Shown here one piece after another: positions 6,733 through 15,815 of a stretch of DNA of 30,039 bases. Location: positions 1 through 30,039 of the forward strand of contig JAQXJQ010000111.1 of NCBI GenBank assembly GCA_029009035.1, given 5' to 3'. Each line of letters begins with the position of its first letter. The first letter of the stretch is position 1. The position numbers were made by a program, and so were the translations under genes. Below the pieces are notes generated by a model. That model saw only the letters and a program-made list of their open reading frames with translations. It made no database searches and had not been told where the DNA came from. Origin of the DNA: Oscillospiraceae bacterium. Its GTDB lineage: Bacteria; Bacillota; Clostridia; Oscillospirales; Oscillospiraceae.

Positions 6733-7626
6733 GTGAGTTTTTCCTCCGGAGTAAAGCAGGAACTATGCAAACAGAGTATTGCCCGGCGCTGCTGTGCTCA
6801 GGCGGAGGCTTACGGCGTCCTGCTGTTCTGCAACACCTTTCACAGCCGGGGCCTTCGCATCATCACCGAGTCCCCCTGGCTGAAGGAGCGGCTTCCCGTG
6901 CTGTTCCGCAAGGCATTCCGCGTGAGCTTTGATGAGATCCCCGACGCCGACGAGGGGAAGGGGACCTTTCTCATCGAGGATGGGGAAAAGCTGAAGTGCA
7001 TTTTCGACAGCTTTGGCCTGGAGCAGAATGCGCCGCTGCATGTAAACTTCGCCCATCTGGAAGAGGAGCATTGCCGCACCGCCTTTTTGCGGGGGGCATT
7101 TCTGGCCGGCGGCTCGGTGACCGATCCGCTGAAGAGCTACCATCTGGAGCTGGCCACCTCCCATTACCATGTGGGCCGTGAGGTGCCCGCGCTGATGGTG
7201 GATATGGGATTTGCCCCCAAGACCACGGTGCGCAAGGGGAATTACATTACATATTTCAAGCAGAGTGAGCATATTGAGGATCTGCTCACCGCCATCGGCG
7301 CCCCCATTTCCGCCATGGATATGATGACCTCCAAGCTGGAGCGCAACCTGCGGGGCAGCGTGAACCGCAGAGTGAACTGCGACGCCGCCAATCTGGACAA
7401 GCTGGTGGCCGCGGCGCAGAGCCAGATCGAAGCCATCCATGTGCTGGAGGAGCAGGGGGCGCTGGTCAGCCAGCCTGCCAAGCTGCAGGAGGCGGCGCGC
7501 CTGCGCCTGGAGAATCCGGAGCTGACCCTGGGGGAGCTGGCTGCGCTGTGCGATCCTCCGGTGACCAAGTCCGCCTTCAACCACCGGCTGCGCAAGCTGG
7601 TGGAGCTTTCCAAGAGCGAGAAATAA
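6733..7626 (+). CDS. whiA: DNA-binding protein WhiA
   Basis: A 297-residue protein with the two-part WhiA architecture: an N-terminal LAGLIDADG homing-endonuclease-like fold (SFSSGVKQELC at the start, FLRGAFLAGGSVTDP near residue 120, then YHLELATSHYHVG) and a C-terminal helix-turn-helix (LTLGELAALCDPPVTKSAFNHRLRKL, about 264-290). The endonuclease catalytic acidic residues are not retained in this family, which binds DNA without cutting. In Streptomyces it controls sporulation; in Bacillus it affects division and chromosome segregation. Translation starts at GTG 6733 with the purine-rich AGAAAGAGGG upstream. The rapZ-yvcK-whiA order is deeply conserved. Confidence 0.96.
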   Translation: MSFSSGVKQELCKQSIARRCCAQAEAYGVLLFCNTFHSRGLRIITESPWLKERLPVLFRKAFRVSFDEIPDADEGKGTFLIEDGEKLKCIFDSFGLEQNAPLHVNFAHLEEEHCRTAFLRGAFLAGGSVTDPLKSYHLELATSHYHVGREVPALMVDMGFAPKTTVRKGNYITYFKQSEHIEDLLTAIGAPISAMDMMTSKLERNLRGSVNRRVNCDAANLDKLVAAAQSQIEAIHVLEEQGALVSQPAKLQEAARLRLENPELTLGELAALCDPPVTKSAFNHRLRKLVELSKSEK

Positions 7627-7642
7627 GAGGAGGGAGACCCCT

Positions 7643-10600
7643 ATGGCATTTACCCATCTTCATGTGCATACCGAGTTCTCCCTGCTGGACGGAGCCTGCC
7701 GCATCAAGGAGCTGGCAAAGCGGGTCAAGGCGCTGGGACAGGACAGCATCGCCATCACCGATCACGGCGTGATGTACGGCGTCATCGACTTCTACCGCGC
7801 CTGTAAGGCGGAGGGGATCAAGCCCATCATCGGCTGTGAGGTCTATGTGGCACCCCGCACCAGATTTGACCGTGTGCATGAGCTGGACGCCAACTCCAGC
7901 CATCTGGTGCTGCTGTGCCGCAATGAGGAGGGCTACAGAAACCTGTCCTACATGGTGTCCAAGGCCTTTGTGGAGGGCTTTTATATCAAGCCCCGTATCG
8001 ACATGGATCTGCTGCGGGACCACCATGAGGGACTCATCGCCCTCTCCGCCTGCCTGGGAGGCGAGATCCCCAAGCTCCTCAGCCGGGATCTCTATGACCG
8101 CGCCAGGGAGAAGGCGCTGGAGATGCGGGAGCTCTTCGGCGCGGACAGCTACTACCTGGAGCTGCAGGACCATCATATTGCGGAGCAGCAGAAGGTAAAT
8201 GCCGGACTCATCCGCATCCATGAGGAGACGGGGATCCCGCTGGTGTGTACCAACGACGCCCACTACCTTACCCGTGAGGATGCCGCCATGCAGGATACCC
8301 TTATGTGCATCCAGACGGGAAAACTGCTGGAGGACGAGAACCGGATGCGGTTTGAGACCAGCGAATTCTATATCAAGAGCGAAGAGGAGATGCTGGCGCT
8401 CTTCCCCCGGTATCCGGAGGCGCTGGAGAACACCCACCGCATCGCCGAGGCCTGCAATCTGGAATTCCAGTTCGGCAAGTACCACCTGCCGGAGTTCAAG
8501 CTCCCTCCGGGAGAGAGTGATGCAACCGCCTATTTTGAGAAGCTGTGCCGCAAGGGCTTTTCCGAGCGCTATCCCAACGGCACGCAGGAGCAGATGAAGC
8601 AGCTGGAGTATGAAATGGGCATCATCAAACAGATGGGCTTTGTGGATTACTTTCTGATCGTCTCCGATTTTATCGGGTATGCCAAGGGCAAGGGCATTCC
8701 GGTGGGCCCGGGGCGCGGTTCCGCCGCCGGCTCCATCGTGACCTACTGCCTCTATATCACCGAGATCGACCCGCTGAAATACTCCCTCTTCTTTGAACGG
8801 TTCCTGAACCCCGAGCGTGTGACCATGCCCGATATCGACATTGACTTCTGCATTCGCCGCCGGCAGGAGGTCATCGACTATGTATCCCGGAAGTACGGGG
8901 AGGACCATGTGGCCCAGATCGTCACCTTCGGCACCATGAAGGCCAAGGCCGCCATCCGTGATGTGGGCCGGGTGATGAACCTGCCCTACGCCGATGTGGA
9001 CGCCATCGCCAAGCAGGTGCCCTTTGCCCTGGATATGACCATCGACAAGGCGCTGGAGCTGTCCAAGGGACTGTCCGACCTCTATGAGGGGGACGAGCGG
9101 GTGAAAAAGGTCATTGACATGGCCCGGCGGATCGAGGGAATGCCCCGCAACGCCTCCACCCATGCCGCCGGCGTGGTCATCACCCGCCGTCCCGTGCATG
9201 AATATGTGCCGCTGGCCACCAATGACGATCTGCCTGTGACACAGTACACCATGGTGACTCTGGAAGAGCTGGGCCTTCTGAAGATGGACTTTCTTGGCCT
9301 GCGCAACCTTACCATTCTGGACGACGCGGTGCGCATGGTGCGCCGGAACCGGCCGGATTTTGACCTGGCCCAGATCCCCGATGACGACCCCGAGGTGTTC
9401 AAAATGCTCTGCGAGGGGCGCACATCCGGCGTGTTCCAGATGGAGTCCTCCGGCATGACCGGTGTGTGCGTGGGGCTGAAGCCCAGGTCCATCGAGGACA
9501 TCACGGCCATCATCGCCCTGTACCGTCCCGGCCCCATGGATTCCATCCCCCGGTTTATCGCCTGCGCCCATGACCCCAAGCTCATCTCCTATAAGCACCC
9601 CGCTCTGGAGCCCATCCTGTCCGTGACCTATGGCTGTATCGTCTATCAGGAGCAGGTCATCGAGATCTTCCGCCGTCTGGCCGGGTACTCTCTGGGGCAG
9701 GCCGACATGGTGCGCCGGGCCATGTCCAAGAAGAAGGTGAAGGACAATGAGCGGGAGCGCAGCGCCTTCATCAGCGGCGACCCGTCCCGGGGGATCAAGG
9801 GCTGCGCCGCCAAGGGGATTTCTGAAGCGGTGGCCCAGTCCATCTATGACGAGATCTATGATTTCGCAAGCTATGCCTTCAATAAGGCCCACGCCGTGTC
9901 CTATGCGGTGGTGGCCTATCAGACGGCGTGGTTCAAGTGCCACTATCCCCGGGAGTATATGGCCGCTCTGCTCACCTCCGTGCTGGACTCCCAGGATAAG
10001 GTGGCGGAATATATTGCCGAGTGCAAGGAGAACGGGATCGCCCTTCTGCCGCCGGACATCAACGAGTCCGGTCCTGAATTCACGGTGTCCGGCGAGCACA
10101 TCCGCTTCGGCCTGGCGGCGCTGAAAGGTGTGGGCAGGAGCTTTGTCAGCGCAGTGCTGGAGGAGCGTGAAAAGGGAGGAAGCTTTACATCCTTCCCGGA
10201 GTTTTGCAGCCGTATGTATGACTGCGACCTGAATAAGCGGGTGCTGGACAGCCTCATTCGCTCCGGTTCCTTTGACAGCATGGGATATCGCCGCAGTCAG
10301 CTGTTGAAAGTGTTTGAGCAGGTGGTGGACTCCATCGCCCGGGACCGCCGGCAAAATCTGGAGGGACAGTTTGACCTCTTTGGCGGCGGGGGAGACAAGG
10401 TGTCTGTGCCGGAGATGATCCTGCCCGACATTCCCGAGTTCTCCCGCAGCGAGCTGATGAGCATGGAAAAGGAGGTCACCGGCCTCTACCTCAGCGGACA
10501 CCCCATGGACGAGTACCGGGAGCAGGCCAAGCGGCTGGGCGCCGTGCCCATCGGGGCTATTCTTTCCGAGCTTCAGGAGGGGGAGTCCCAGCGCTACGGA

Positions 10601-11098
10601 GACGGCCAGCGGGTGAAGCTGGCGGGGATCATCTCCTCGGTCAAGACCAAGACCACCAAGAACAATTCCCTGATGGCGTATGTCATGCTGGAGGACGCCT
10701 CCGGTGCGCTGGAGATGATGGCCTTTTCCCGCACGCTTTCGGAGAGCGGAGCCTTCCTCAAAGCGGGGCAGGCCGTTGCGGTGGCGGGGCGGATCTCCGT
10801 GCGGGATGAGAAAAACCCCCAGATCATGGTGGATAAGATCGCGCCCCTCAATCTGAAGCAGCAGGGAAACGCATTGGAATCGGAGAAAAAGCAGAACCGC
10901 ACGCTCTGGATCAAGCTGCCTGACGGCAGGCGGCTGGACTGGCTGAGCAAGCTGATGGAGATGTTCCCGGGAAAGGAGACTGCCATCGTCTATCTGGAGG
11001 ACAGCGGAAAAAGATTGAAAACCGCCTGTGTGATCCATGAGGCGCTGGTGGCGGAGCTGAGGGAGACCCTTGGCGATTCCGGTGTGGTCATTCAATGA
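7643..11098 (+). CDS. dnaE: DNA polymerase III alpha subunit, DnaE type
   Basis: A 1151-residue replicative-type C-family polymerase. The N-terminal PHP domain (1-~280) begins THLHVHTEFSLLDG. Palm motifs include GPGRGSAAGS (355-364) and PDIDIDF with catalytic Asp397 and Asp399; the third Asp is D549 in KMDFLGLRNLTI. A helix-hairpin-helix region (IRFGLAALKGVG) precedes an OB-fold at about 985-1075 (VKLAGIISSVKTKTTKNN). All nine PHP metal ligands known from active bacterial PHP domains appear present (H7, H9, D16, H41, E66, H87, C137, D205, H207), unlike the degenerate E. coli domain, so built-in 3'-5' exonuclease activity is plausible. No DnaQ-type insertion is present, so this is not PolC. 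The start at 7643 has AGGAGGGAGA upstream, 16 bases after whiA. Confidence 0.97.
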   Translation: MAFTHLHVHTEFSLLDGACRIKELAKRVKALGQDSIAITDHGVMYGVIDFYRACKAEGIKPIIGCEVYVAPRTRFDRVHELDANSSHLVLLCRNEEGYRNLSYMVSKAFVEGFYIKPRIDMDLLRDHHEGLIALSACLGGEIPKLLSRDLYDRAREKALEMRELFGADSYYLELQDHHIAEQQKVNAGLIRIHEETGIPLVCTNDAHYLTREDAAMQDTLMCIQTGKLLEDENRMRFETSEFYIKSEEEMLALFPRYPEALENTHRIAEACNLEFQFGKYHLPEFKLPPGESDATAYFEKLCRKGFSERYPNGTQEQMKQLEYEMGIIKQMGFVDYFLIVSDFIGYAKGKGIPVGPGRGSAAGSIVTYCLYITEIDPLKYSLFFERFLNPERVTMPDIDIDFCIRRRQEVIDYVSRKYGEDHVAQIVTFGTMKAKAAIRDVGRVMNLPYADVDAIAKQVPFALDMTIDKALELSKGLSDLYEGDERVKKVIDMARRIEGMPRNASTHAAGVVITRRPVHEYVPLATNDDLPVTQYTMVTLEELGLLKMDFLGLRNLTILDDAVRMVRRNRPDFDLAQIPDDDPEVFKMLCEGRTSGVFQMESSGMTGVCVGLKPRSIEDITAIIALYRPGPMDSIPRFIACAHDPKLISYKHPALEPILSVTYGCIVYQEQVIEIFRRLAGYSLGQADMVRRAMSKKKVKDNERERSAFISGDPSRGIKGCAAKGISEAVAQSIYDEIYDFASYAFNKAHAVSYAVVAYQTAWFKCHYPREYMAALLTSVLDSQDKVAEYIAECKENGIALLPPDINESGPEFTVSGEHIRFGLAALKGVGRSFVSAVLEEREKGGSFTSFPEFCSRMYDCDLNKRVLDSLIRSGSFDSMGYRRSQLLKVFEQVVDSIARDRRQNLEGQFDLFGGGGDKVSVPEMILPDIPEFSRSELMSMEKEVTGLYLSGHPMDEYREQAKRLGAVPIGAILSELQEGESQRYGDGQRVKLAGIISSVKTKTTKNNSLMAYVMLEDASGALEMMAFSRTLSESGAFLKAGQAVAVAGRISVRDEKNPQIMVDKIAPLNLKQQGNALESEKKQNRTLWIKLPDGRRLDWLSKLMEMFPGKETAIVYLEDSGKRLKTACVIHEALVAELRETLGDSGVVIQ

Positions 11099-11113
11099 GG
11101 GAAAGGAGTTTGT

Positions 11114-12694
11114 ATGCAGAAATTTATAAAAAAAGCAGCGACGCTCCCTTTTCATATTCTCAGTAAGCTGACCAAGCTGATGTTCCACCGGATCGGCATT
11201 ATGACGGTGCTGATTTTGTTCCAGTTGGTGCTGTACGGCGTGGTCTGGGCGTCCCTGCGGGACAGCGTGATCTATTCTTACATCAACAACCTGATGTCGC
11301 TGCTGTCGGTGGCCGCGGTGCTCTGGGTGGTGAGCGACAAAAGCGATCCGGGCTATAAGATCGGCTGGATCATCATCATCCTGGTATTCGTGCCCTTTGG
11401 ATGCATCGCCTATCTGTTGTTGGGGGGAAACCACCTCTCCAGAAGGGGCCAGCGCAGGCTGCAGGTGATGGAGCGCCGGATACGCCAGCAGTTGGGGCCG
11501 GACTGCGGGCGTGCGGAGTCCCTGGGAAAGCTGCTGGGGGAGGACGCCGAGTGCATGGCCCGGTATCTGGAGAACTCCTCCAGCTGCCCGGTGTACGGCA
11601 ATACCGAGACAAAGTTTTATCCTTTGGGCGATGTGTGCTATGACGACATCCTTGCTGCCCTGGAGAGCGCGGAAAAGTATATCTTCATTGAGTACTTCAT
11701 CATTGAGGAGGGAAAGCTCTGGAACTCCGTTTTGAGCATTTTGGAGCGAAAGGCCGCGCAGGGGGTGGACGTCCGGGTCATTTATGACGATATCGGCTCC
11801 ATATTCACCCTTCCCGCAAGCTACCCCTATAAATTGGAAAAAATGGGGATCCAGTGCCGGGTCTTTAACCGGCTGGTCCCGGTGGTGTCCCTGCGGCAGA
11901 ATAACCGCGACCACCGCAAGCATATGATCATCGACGGAAAAATCGCCTTTACCGGCGGTATCAATATGGCGGATGAGTACATCAACGCCAAGGAGCGCTT
12001 TGGCCATTGGAAGGACTCCGCCATCCGCCTGGAGGGCGACGGCGTCTGGTCCATGACCATGTCCTTCCTCAGTATGTGGAATTTCACCGGCAGTCAGGAC
12101 GACAGGCTGTCTTCCTTCCGCCCGGAGCCTGCCGCGGCGGGCGCCAAAGGCTATGTCCAGCCCTATCACGATTGTCCCTGGGACGATGAGCCGGTGGGGC
12201 AGACGGTGTATATGAACCTCATCCACCGCGCCAAGCGCTATGTCTATATCACCACGCCCTATCTGGTCATTGATCACAGCGTGACGCTGGCGCTGATGAC
12301 GGCGGCAAAATGCGGGGTGGATGTGCGCATCATCACCCCCCATATCCCGGACAAAAAGACGGTGTTTGAGGTGACCCGCGCCTACTACCGTGAGCTGCTG
12401 AAGGCCGGCGTGAAGATCTACGAGTATGAGCCGGGCTTTATCCACAGCAAGAATTTCGTGGTGGACGATCACTTTGCCACCGTGGGCACGGTGAACATGG
12501 ACTACCGCAGTATGTTCCTTCATTTTGAAAACGGCGTCATGCTCTATGACACGCCTTCCATTGAAGATATCCGCAGGGACTTCCTGGAGACCCAGAAAAA
12601 GAGCATTCGGATCACCCTGGAAGACTGTGATGCGGTTCCCCTTTACAGGCGTGTGTTCCGTTCGATTCTGCGCATTTTCGCTCCGCTTCTTTGA
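11114..12694 (+). CDS. cls: Cardiolipin synthase (phospholipase D family)
   Basis: A 526-residue membrane enzyme that joins two phosphatidylglycerol molecules into cardiolipin and glycerol. The N-terminal region has hydrophobic helices around residues 27-47, 58-76 and 84-104, forming the membrane anchor. Two HKD motifs follow: HRKHMIIDGKIAFTGGIN (around 273) and HSKNFVVDDHFATVGTVN (around 446), each with the downstream G.N. Length and order match bacterial Cls. The ATG at 11114 has GGAG 5 bases upstream and lies 15 bases after dnaE, so it is probably the last gene of the run, ending in a strong terminator. Another two-HKD phosphatidyltransferase role is possible but less likely. Confidence 0.94.
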   Translation: MQKFIKKAATLPFHILSKLTKLMFHRIGIMTVLILFQLVLYGVVWASLRDSVIYSYINNLMSLLSVAAVLWVVSDKSDPGYKIGWIIIILVFVPFGCIAYLLLGGNHLSRRGQRRLQVMERRIRQQLGPDCGRAESLGKLLGEDAECMARYLENSSSCPVYGNTETKFYPLGDVCYDDILAALESAEKYIFIEYFIIEEGKLWNSVLSILERKAAQGVDVRVIYDDIGSIFTLPASYPYKLEKMGIQCRVFNRLVPVVSLRQNNRDHRKHMIIDGKIAFTGGINMADEYINAKERFGHWKDSAIRLEGDGVWSMTMSFLSMWNFTGSQDDRLSSFRPEPAAAGAKGYVQPYHDCPWDDEPVGQTVYMNLIHRAKRYVYITTPYLVIDHSVTLALMTAAKCGVDVRIITPHIPDKKTVFEVTRAYYRELLKAGVKIYEYEPGFIHSKNFVVDDHFATVGTVNMDYRSMFLHFENGVMLYDTPSIEDIRRDFLETQKKSIRITLEDCDAVPLYRRVFRSILRIFAPLL

Positions 12695-12702
12695 GCCGGA
12701 CA

Positions 12703-12739
12703 AAACGATCCCGGACAGCTTTGCTGTCCGGGATCGTTT
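12703..12739. terminator. Bidirectional terminator between cls and the molybdoenzyme operon
   Basis: AAACGATCCCGGACAGC (12703-12719) pairs perfectly with GCTGTCCGGGATCGTTT (12723-12739) around a TTT loop, followed by CGTTTTTG on the plus strand. It ends both cls (plus) and the asrB-like gene (minus, stop at 12750). Confidence 0.93.
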
Positions 12740-12749
12740 CGTTTTTGTG

Positions 12750-13538
12750 TCAGTCAAAAAGCTGCTTGGCTTTGGTGTAGTTGAACACCGGGCCTTCCAG
12801 ACACACATAGGTCTCGTTGATCTTGCAGTGTCCGCACTTGCCCACGGCGCAGGACATCTTTCTCTCAAAGGAGACCCAGATCCTGTCCTCGGCTGCGCCG
12901 TTTTTCAGACATTCCAGCGCGGCAAAGTGCATCATCACCGGAGGGCCGACGATGACCACGTTGTAGTCCTCAAAGTCCCTGAAGGGCACCTTGCCGACAT
13001 GGGCGGTGACCAGGCCGCTCTCAAAGCCGGGGGCGGAGGAGTTGTCCAGGGTGGGGATCACATGGAACCTGCCCTTGAACTTCTCGATCTCCTCGGTGAA
13101 GAGCACGGCGTCAATGTCCTTGAAGCCGCAGATCAGGTGGAGGGACTTGACCTCATCGGAATGGTCGTAGAAGTAGTTGAGGGTGGTTTTGACGGGAGCC
13201 ATACCGGTGCCGCCGCAGATGACCACCAGATCCTTGCCCTTGAACTGCTCCACGGGGAAGGGCTTTCCATAGGGGCCGCGCATGAAGAGGGTGTCCCCGG
13301 CGTTCAGCCCGAAGATGCCGTCGGTCAGGCGTCCGATTTTGCGAATGGTGAATTCCACAAAGCCATCCCCCTTGCCGCTGACCGAGATGGGGGCCTCGCC
13401 CACCTTGGGGATGGACAGCTGGAAGAACTGGCCGTGGTCGGTGACGCCGTCATAGGCCACGCGGAAGGTGTACTCGGCACGGGTCTCCTTCAGTACGCTG
13501 AGGATCTTGTGGGGGGAGGGGAGCATGATGTTGTCCAT
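12750..13538 (-). CDS. AsrB-like flavin/NAD(P)H reductase subunit with 2Fe-2S centre
   Basis: A 262-residue ferredoxin-NADP-reductase-fold protein like AsrB of anaerobic sulfite reductase and the gamma subunit of sulfhydrogenases. Residues 20-95 form the flavin barrel (GQFFQLSIP, 36-44), 104-215 the NAD(P)H domain (CGGTGMAP, 108-115; VGPPVMM, 197-203). Cys230, Cys235, Cys238 and Cys246 (C-x4-C-x2-C-x7-C) form the C-terminal [2Fe-2S] site. It would take electrons from NAD(P)H and hand them to the AsrA-like partner. The start at 13538 lies 1 base after the upstream stop, with GGAGG inside the previous gene's final codons, so translation is coupled. No AsrC siroheme subunit is in the window; the upstream partner is a molybdoenzyme instead, which argues against a sulfite reductase assignment. 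Confidence 0.88.
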   Translation of the reverse strand: MDNIMLPSPHKILSVLKETRAEYTFRVAYDGVTDHGQFFQLSIPKVGEAPISVSGKGDGFVEFTIRKIGRLTDGIFGLNAGDTLFMRGPYGKPFPVEQFKGKDLVVICGGTGMAPVKTTLNYFYDHSDEVKSLHLICGFKDIDAVLFTEEIEKFKGRFHVIPTLDNSSAPGFESGLVTAHVGKVPFRDFEDYNVVIVGPPVMMHFAALECLKNGAAEDRIWVSFERKMSCAVGKCGHCKINETYVCLEGPVFNYTKAKQLFD

Positions 13539-13539
13539 A

Positions 13540-15189
13540 TCAGTTGTCCTCCTTTTCCAGCAGTTCGGCCAGACCGTTGACCGCGTCCAGATAGTCGATG
13601 TTCCTGGGGCACCGGTCCACGCAGCGGCCGCAGCCCACACACATATGCTCGCTGCCGCCGAAGCGCTGATTGTAGTCATAGACCTTGTGGAGGACCTTGA
13701 AGCGCATGTTGGCGCCGGGGGTCTTGCGGGCCATACCGCCGCCGGCAGTCCTGGTGAAGTCCTGCAGCATACAGGAGGACCAAACACGGCGGCGTTCGCC
13801 GTCACGGCTGGTCTCGTCGTAGATCACATCCACGGTGTCGAAGCAGGAGCAGGTAGGGCACACGGTGTTGCAGCCGCCGCAGCCGATGCACTGCTCGTCA
13901 TACTGCGCCCAGTAATCGCTCTTGCAGATCTCGCCCAGGGTCTCGCGGTTGGCGATCTGCGGGAGCTTGGCGGTGCGCTTGTTTTCCCGGACAAATTGGG
14001 GGGCAAAGTCGATGGGGACTTCGTCGGCGAAGTAGGGGAGGAAGGCCTCGTCCTTGACCTCCACCAGTGCGCAGATGTCGTCGATGCGGACGGCCACGCT
14101 GTACTCGTCGGCCACATTGGACCCCATAGACACGCAGAAGCAGGAGTCAAAGCTCTCTTTGCACTCCAGCATGAAGATGTGGAGCTTTTCTCTCATGCGG
14201 CTGTAGTAGAGGTCGGGGTTTCCGTTGCGGAGGAAGATGTTGTCCAGGCGGCGGATGGCATTCACATCGCAGGGGCGGGCGAAGAGGATGATGTCCTTAT
14301 CGTCCTCCAACTCCTTCTGGGTGCACACATCCTCCTTGAACAGGAACATGGTCTGGGAGATGGGGTAGAACACTTCCTTGGGGGAGAAGTGGGACTTCTC
14401 GTTGTGGACGATCTCCGCCATGCTGCGGATCTCGCCGTAGCGGATGAGGTCGGTGCCCTTGGGACCGCGTTTGGCAAAACGCTTGGGGGCGAAAATGCGG
14501 TATCTTTCCCTCAGTCTGGCGAAGATGTTGTCCATGCGCTCTGCGCGGACGGAGTAGCTGGCGGCCTGCTTCACGCTGCCTTCTGACAGGGCGTCCAGCA
14601 TGGCGCGGTCCATGCGCAGGAAGCCAAGGGTGATACGACCCACGGCTTTGTAGAAGTCCGCGCGGGCGTACTTCTCAATGTCAGAGACAAAGCCGGGGAT
14701 CCAGCTCAGCAGATGCCTGTCCAGAAAGTCCTTTTGTGCCTCAAGGTCGGTGCCCCGGCACAGGCCGGCCATGAACTCCAGCTCCAGGGCAATGTGATCT
14801 TCCATGAGGTCGGCGTATTTGGTGTCCTTGGTCAGGCCGCTGCGGGCGTAGAGCCCGCACACATCCTCCCAGGCCTCCTGCATGAAGATCTTTTTCGCAC
14901 TGGTATACACGGACTCACAGGGAATGGCAGCGGCGCCGTCGGCGGAGCCGGCAGCGAGGAAGACGGTGGCGTAGTCCACGGCCAGATCCTCCGGCGCATT
15001 GCCGCCGCAGCAGTCCAGATAGGTGCGCAGCATGGCGTATCCCTCCGCCAGATCCTCATTTCCGGCAGTGGGGAAGCTCATGGCCTTCAGCGCATCCAGC
15101 AGGGGGGCGTCCACCTCCACGCGGTAGAGGCGGGAGAGCAGCGCATAGAGTCGGGCGCGGCGGGACATATCGGCTTTTGTGATCATCAT
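13540..15189 (-). CDS. TorD-type chaperone fused to AsrA-like iron-sulfur subunit
   Basis: A 549-residue protein made of two families. Residues 1-~212 are a TorD/DmsD-like molybdoenzyme assembly chaperone: helical, with DYATVFLAAG (72-81), IPCESVYTS (89-97) and the EDHIALELEFMAGL core (130-143). Residues ~218-549 are AsrA-like: RYRIFAPKRF (229-238), RYGEIRSMAEIV, ILFARPCDVNAIRRLD (301-316), then two 4Fe-4S motifs, C434-x2-C437-x2-C440-x3-C444-P and C517-x2-C520-x2-C523-x3-C527-P. A stand-alone AsrA is about 340 residues, so this is a genuine extra domain, in one unbroken frame. The ATG at 15189 overlaps the previous stop (ATGA). The fusion would tie active-site assembly of the molybdoenzyme to its electron donor; that is inference. 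Confidence 0.87.
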   Translation of the reverse strand: MMITKADMSRRARLYALLSRLYRVEVDAPLLDALKAMSFPTAGNEDLAEGYAMLRTYLDCCGGNAPEDLAVDYATVFLAAGSADGAAAIPCESVYTSAKKIFMQEAWEDVCGLYARSGLTKDTKYADLMEDHIALELEFMAGLCRGTDLEAQKDFLDRHLLSWIPGFVSDIEKYARADFYKAVGRITLGFLRMDRAMLDALSEGSVKQAASYSVRAERMDNIFARLRERYRIFAPKRFAKRGPKGTDLIRYGEIRSMAEIVHNEKSHFSPKEVFYPISQTMFLFKEDVCTQKELEDDKDIILFARPCDVNAIRRLDNIFLRNGNPDLYYSRMREKLHIFMLECKESFDSCFCVSMGSNVADEYSVAVRIDDICALVEVKDEAFLPYFADEVPIDFAPQFVRENKRTAKLPQIANRETLGEICKSDYWAQYDEQCIGCGGCNTVCPTCSCFDTVDVIYDETSRDGERRRVWSSCMLQDFTRTAGGGMARKTPGANMRFKVLHKVYDYNQRFGGSEHMCVGCGRCVDRCPRNIDYLDAVNGLAELLEKEDN

Positions 15190-15815
15190 GCCTTGCTCAC
15201 TCCTTTCTTCCAGACACTGTGTTCGATGCAGTCCTGGGGCATCACATCTTTCCACTGGGCGTTGCGCAGAATGTAGCGGACGGTGGGGCCGTTGCCGAAA
15301 TCACGCAGGGTATGGATGTGGGCGGGGTCGACGCCGGCGAGCAGCCGGGAGACCTCGCTGTCGGGATCGTTGATGTCGCCGTAATAGAGGGCGCTGCCGG
15401 AGCAGTTGCGGATGCAGGCGGGAACCTCGCCCACTTCACGCAGCTGGGCGCACAGGGTGCACTTGTCGGACACCCGCAGCTCCTTATTGGTGTTGATGCA
15501 GTCATAGGGACAGGCGCGCTTGCAGGAGCCGCAGCCGATGCACAGGTCGCGGTCGATCCTGATGACGCCGTCCTCCCCGTCCTTGTAGCAGGCGCCGGTG
15601 GGGCAGACCTGAACGCAGGAGGGGTTCTCGCACTGCTGGCACATGGTGGTGAGGAAATACATCTGCAGGTCGGGGTAGACGCCGTCCGGGCCGATGGTGC
15701 AGACCTTGTTGCGGCCCTGACCCAGAGCCACGGTGTTCTCCAGCTTGCAGGCCACCTGGCAGCCTTTGCAGCCGATACAGCGGTCCGCGTCTACGACAAA
15801 GGTAAACTGTTTCAT
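15186..15815 (-). CDS. DmsB/PsrB-type ferredoxin subunit with four 4Fe-4S clusters
   Basis: A 209-residue electron-transfer protein. Sixteen cysteines fall in four groups: C13/C16/C19/C23, C59/C62/C67/C71, C92/C95/C98/C102 and C119/C122/C134/C138, the pattern of the small subunit of DMSO-reductase-family enzymes. There is no Tat or Sec signal, so it is cytoplasmic. The ATG at 15815 overlaps the TGA of the molybdoenzyme gene (ATGA), with AAGGAGGTG upstream, and its own stop overlaps the next start; the subunits are thus made together. It should wire the AsrA-like subunit to the molybdopterin subunit. No membrane anchor (DmsC/PsrC-like) is present in the operon. Confidence 0.92.
   Translation of the reverse strand: MKQFTFVVDADRCIGCKGCQVACKLENTVALGQGRNKVCTIGPDGVYPDLQMYFLTTMCQQCENPSCVQVCPTGACYKDGEDGVIRIDRDLCIGCGSCKRACPYDCINTNKELRVSDKCTLCAQLREVGEVPACIRNCSGSALYYGDINDPDSEVSRLLAGVDPAHIHTLRDFGNGPTVRYILRNAQWKDVMPQDCIEHSVWKKGVSKA

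Noticed and set aside
7577..12868. A 1763-codon open frame on the minus strand, opposite dnaE and cls
   Set aside because: It is the antisense shadow of two clearly recognisable genes; the His/Leu/Gly-rich translation matches no family, has no ribosome site, and arises from high GC at third codon positions.
12750..13538. Reading the AsrA/AsrB-like pair as an anaerobic sulfite reductase
   Set aside because: The siroheme subunit AsrC is missing, a terminator follows directly, and the pair is coupled to a molybdopterin enzyme and ferredoxin instead.
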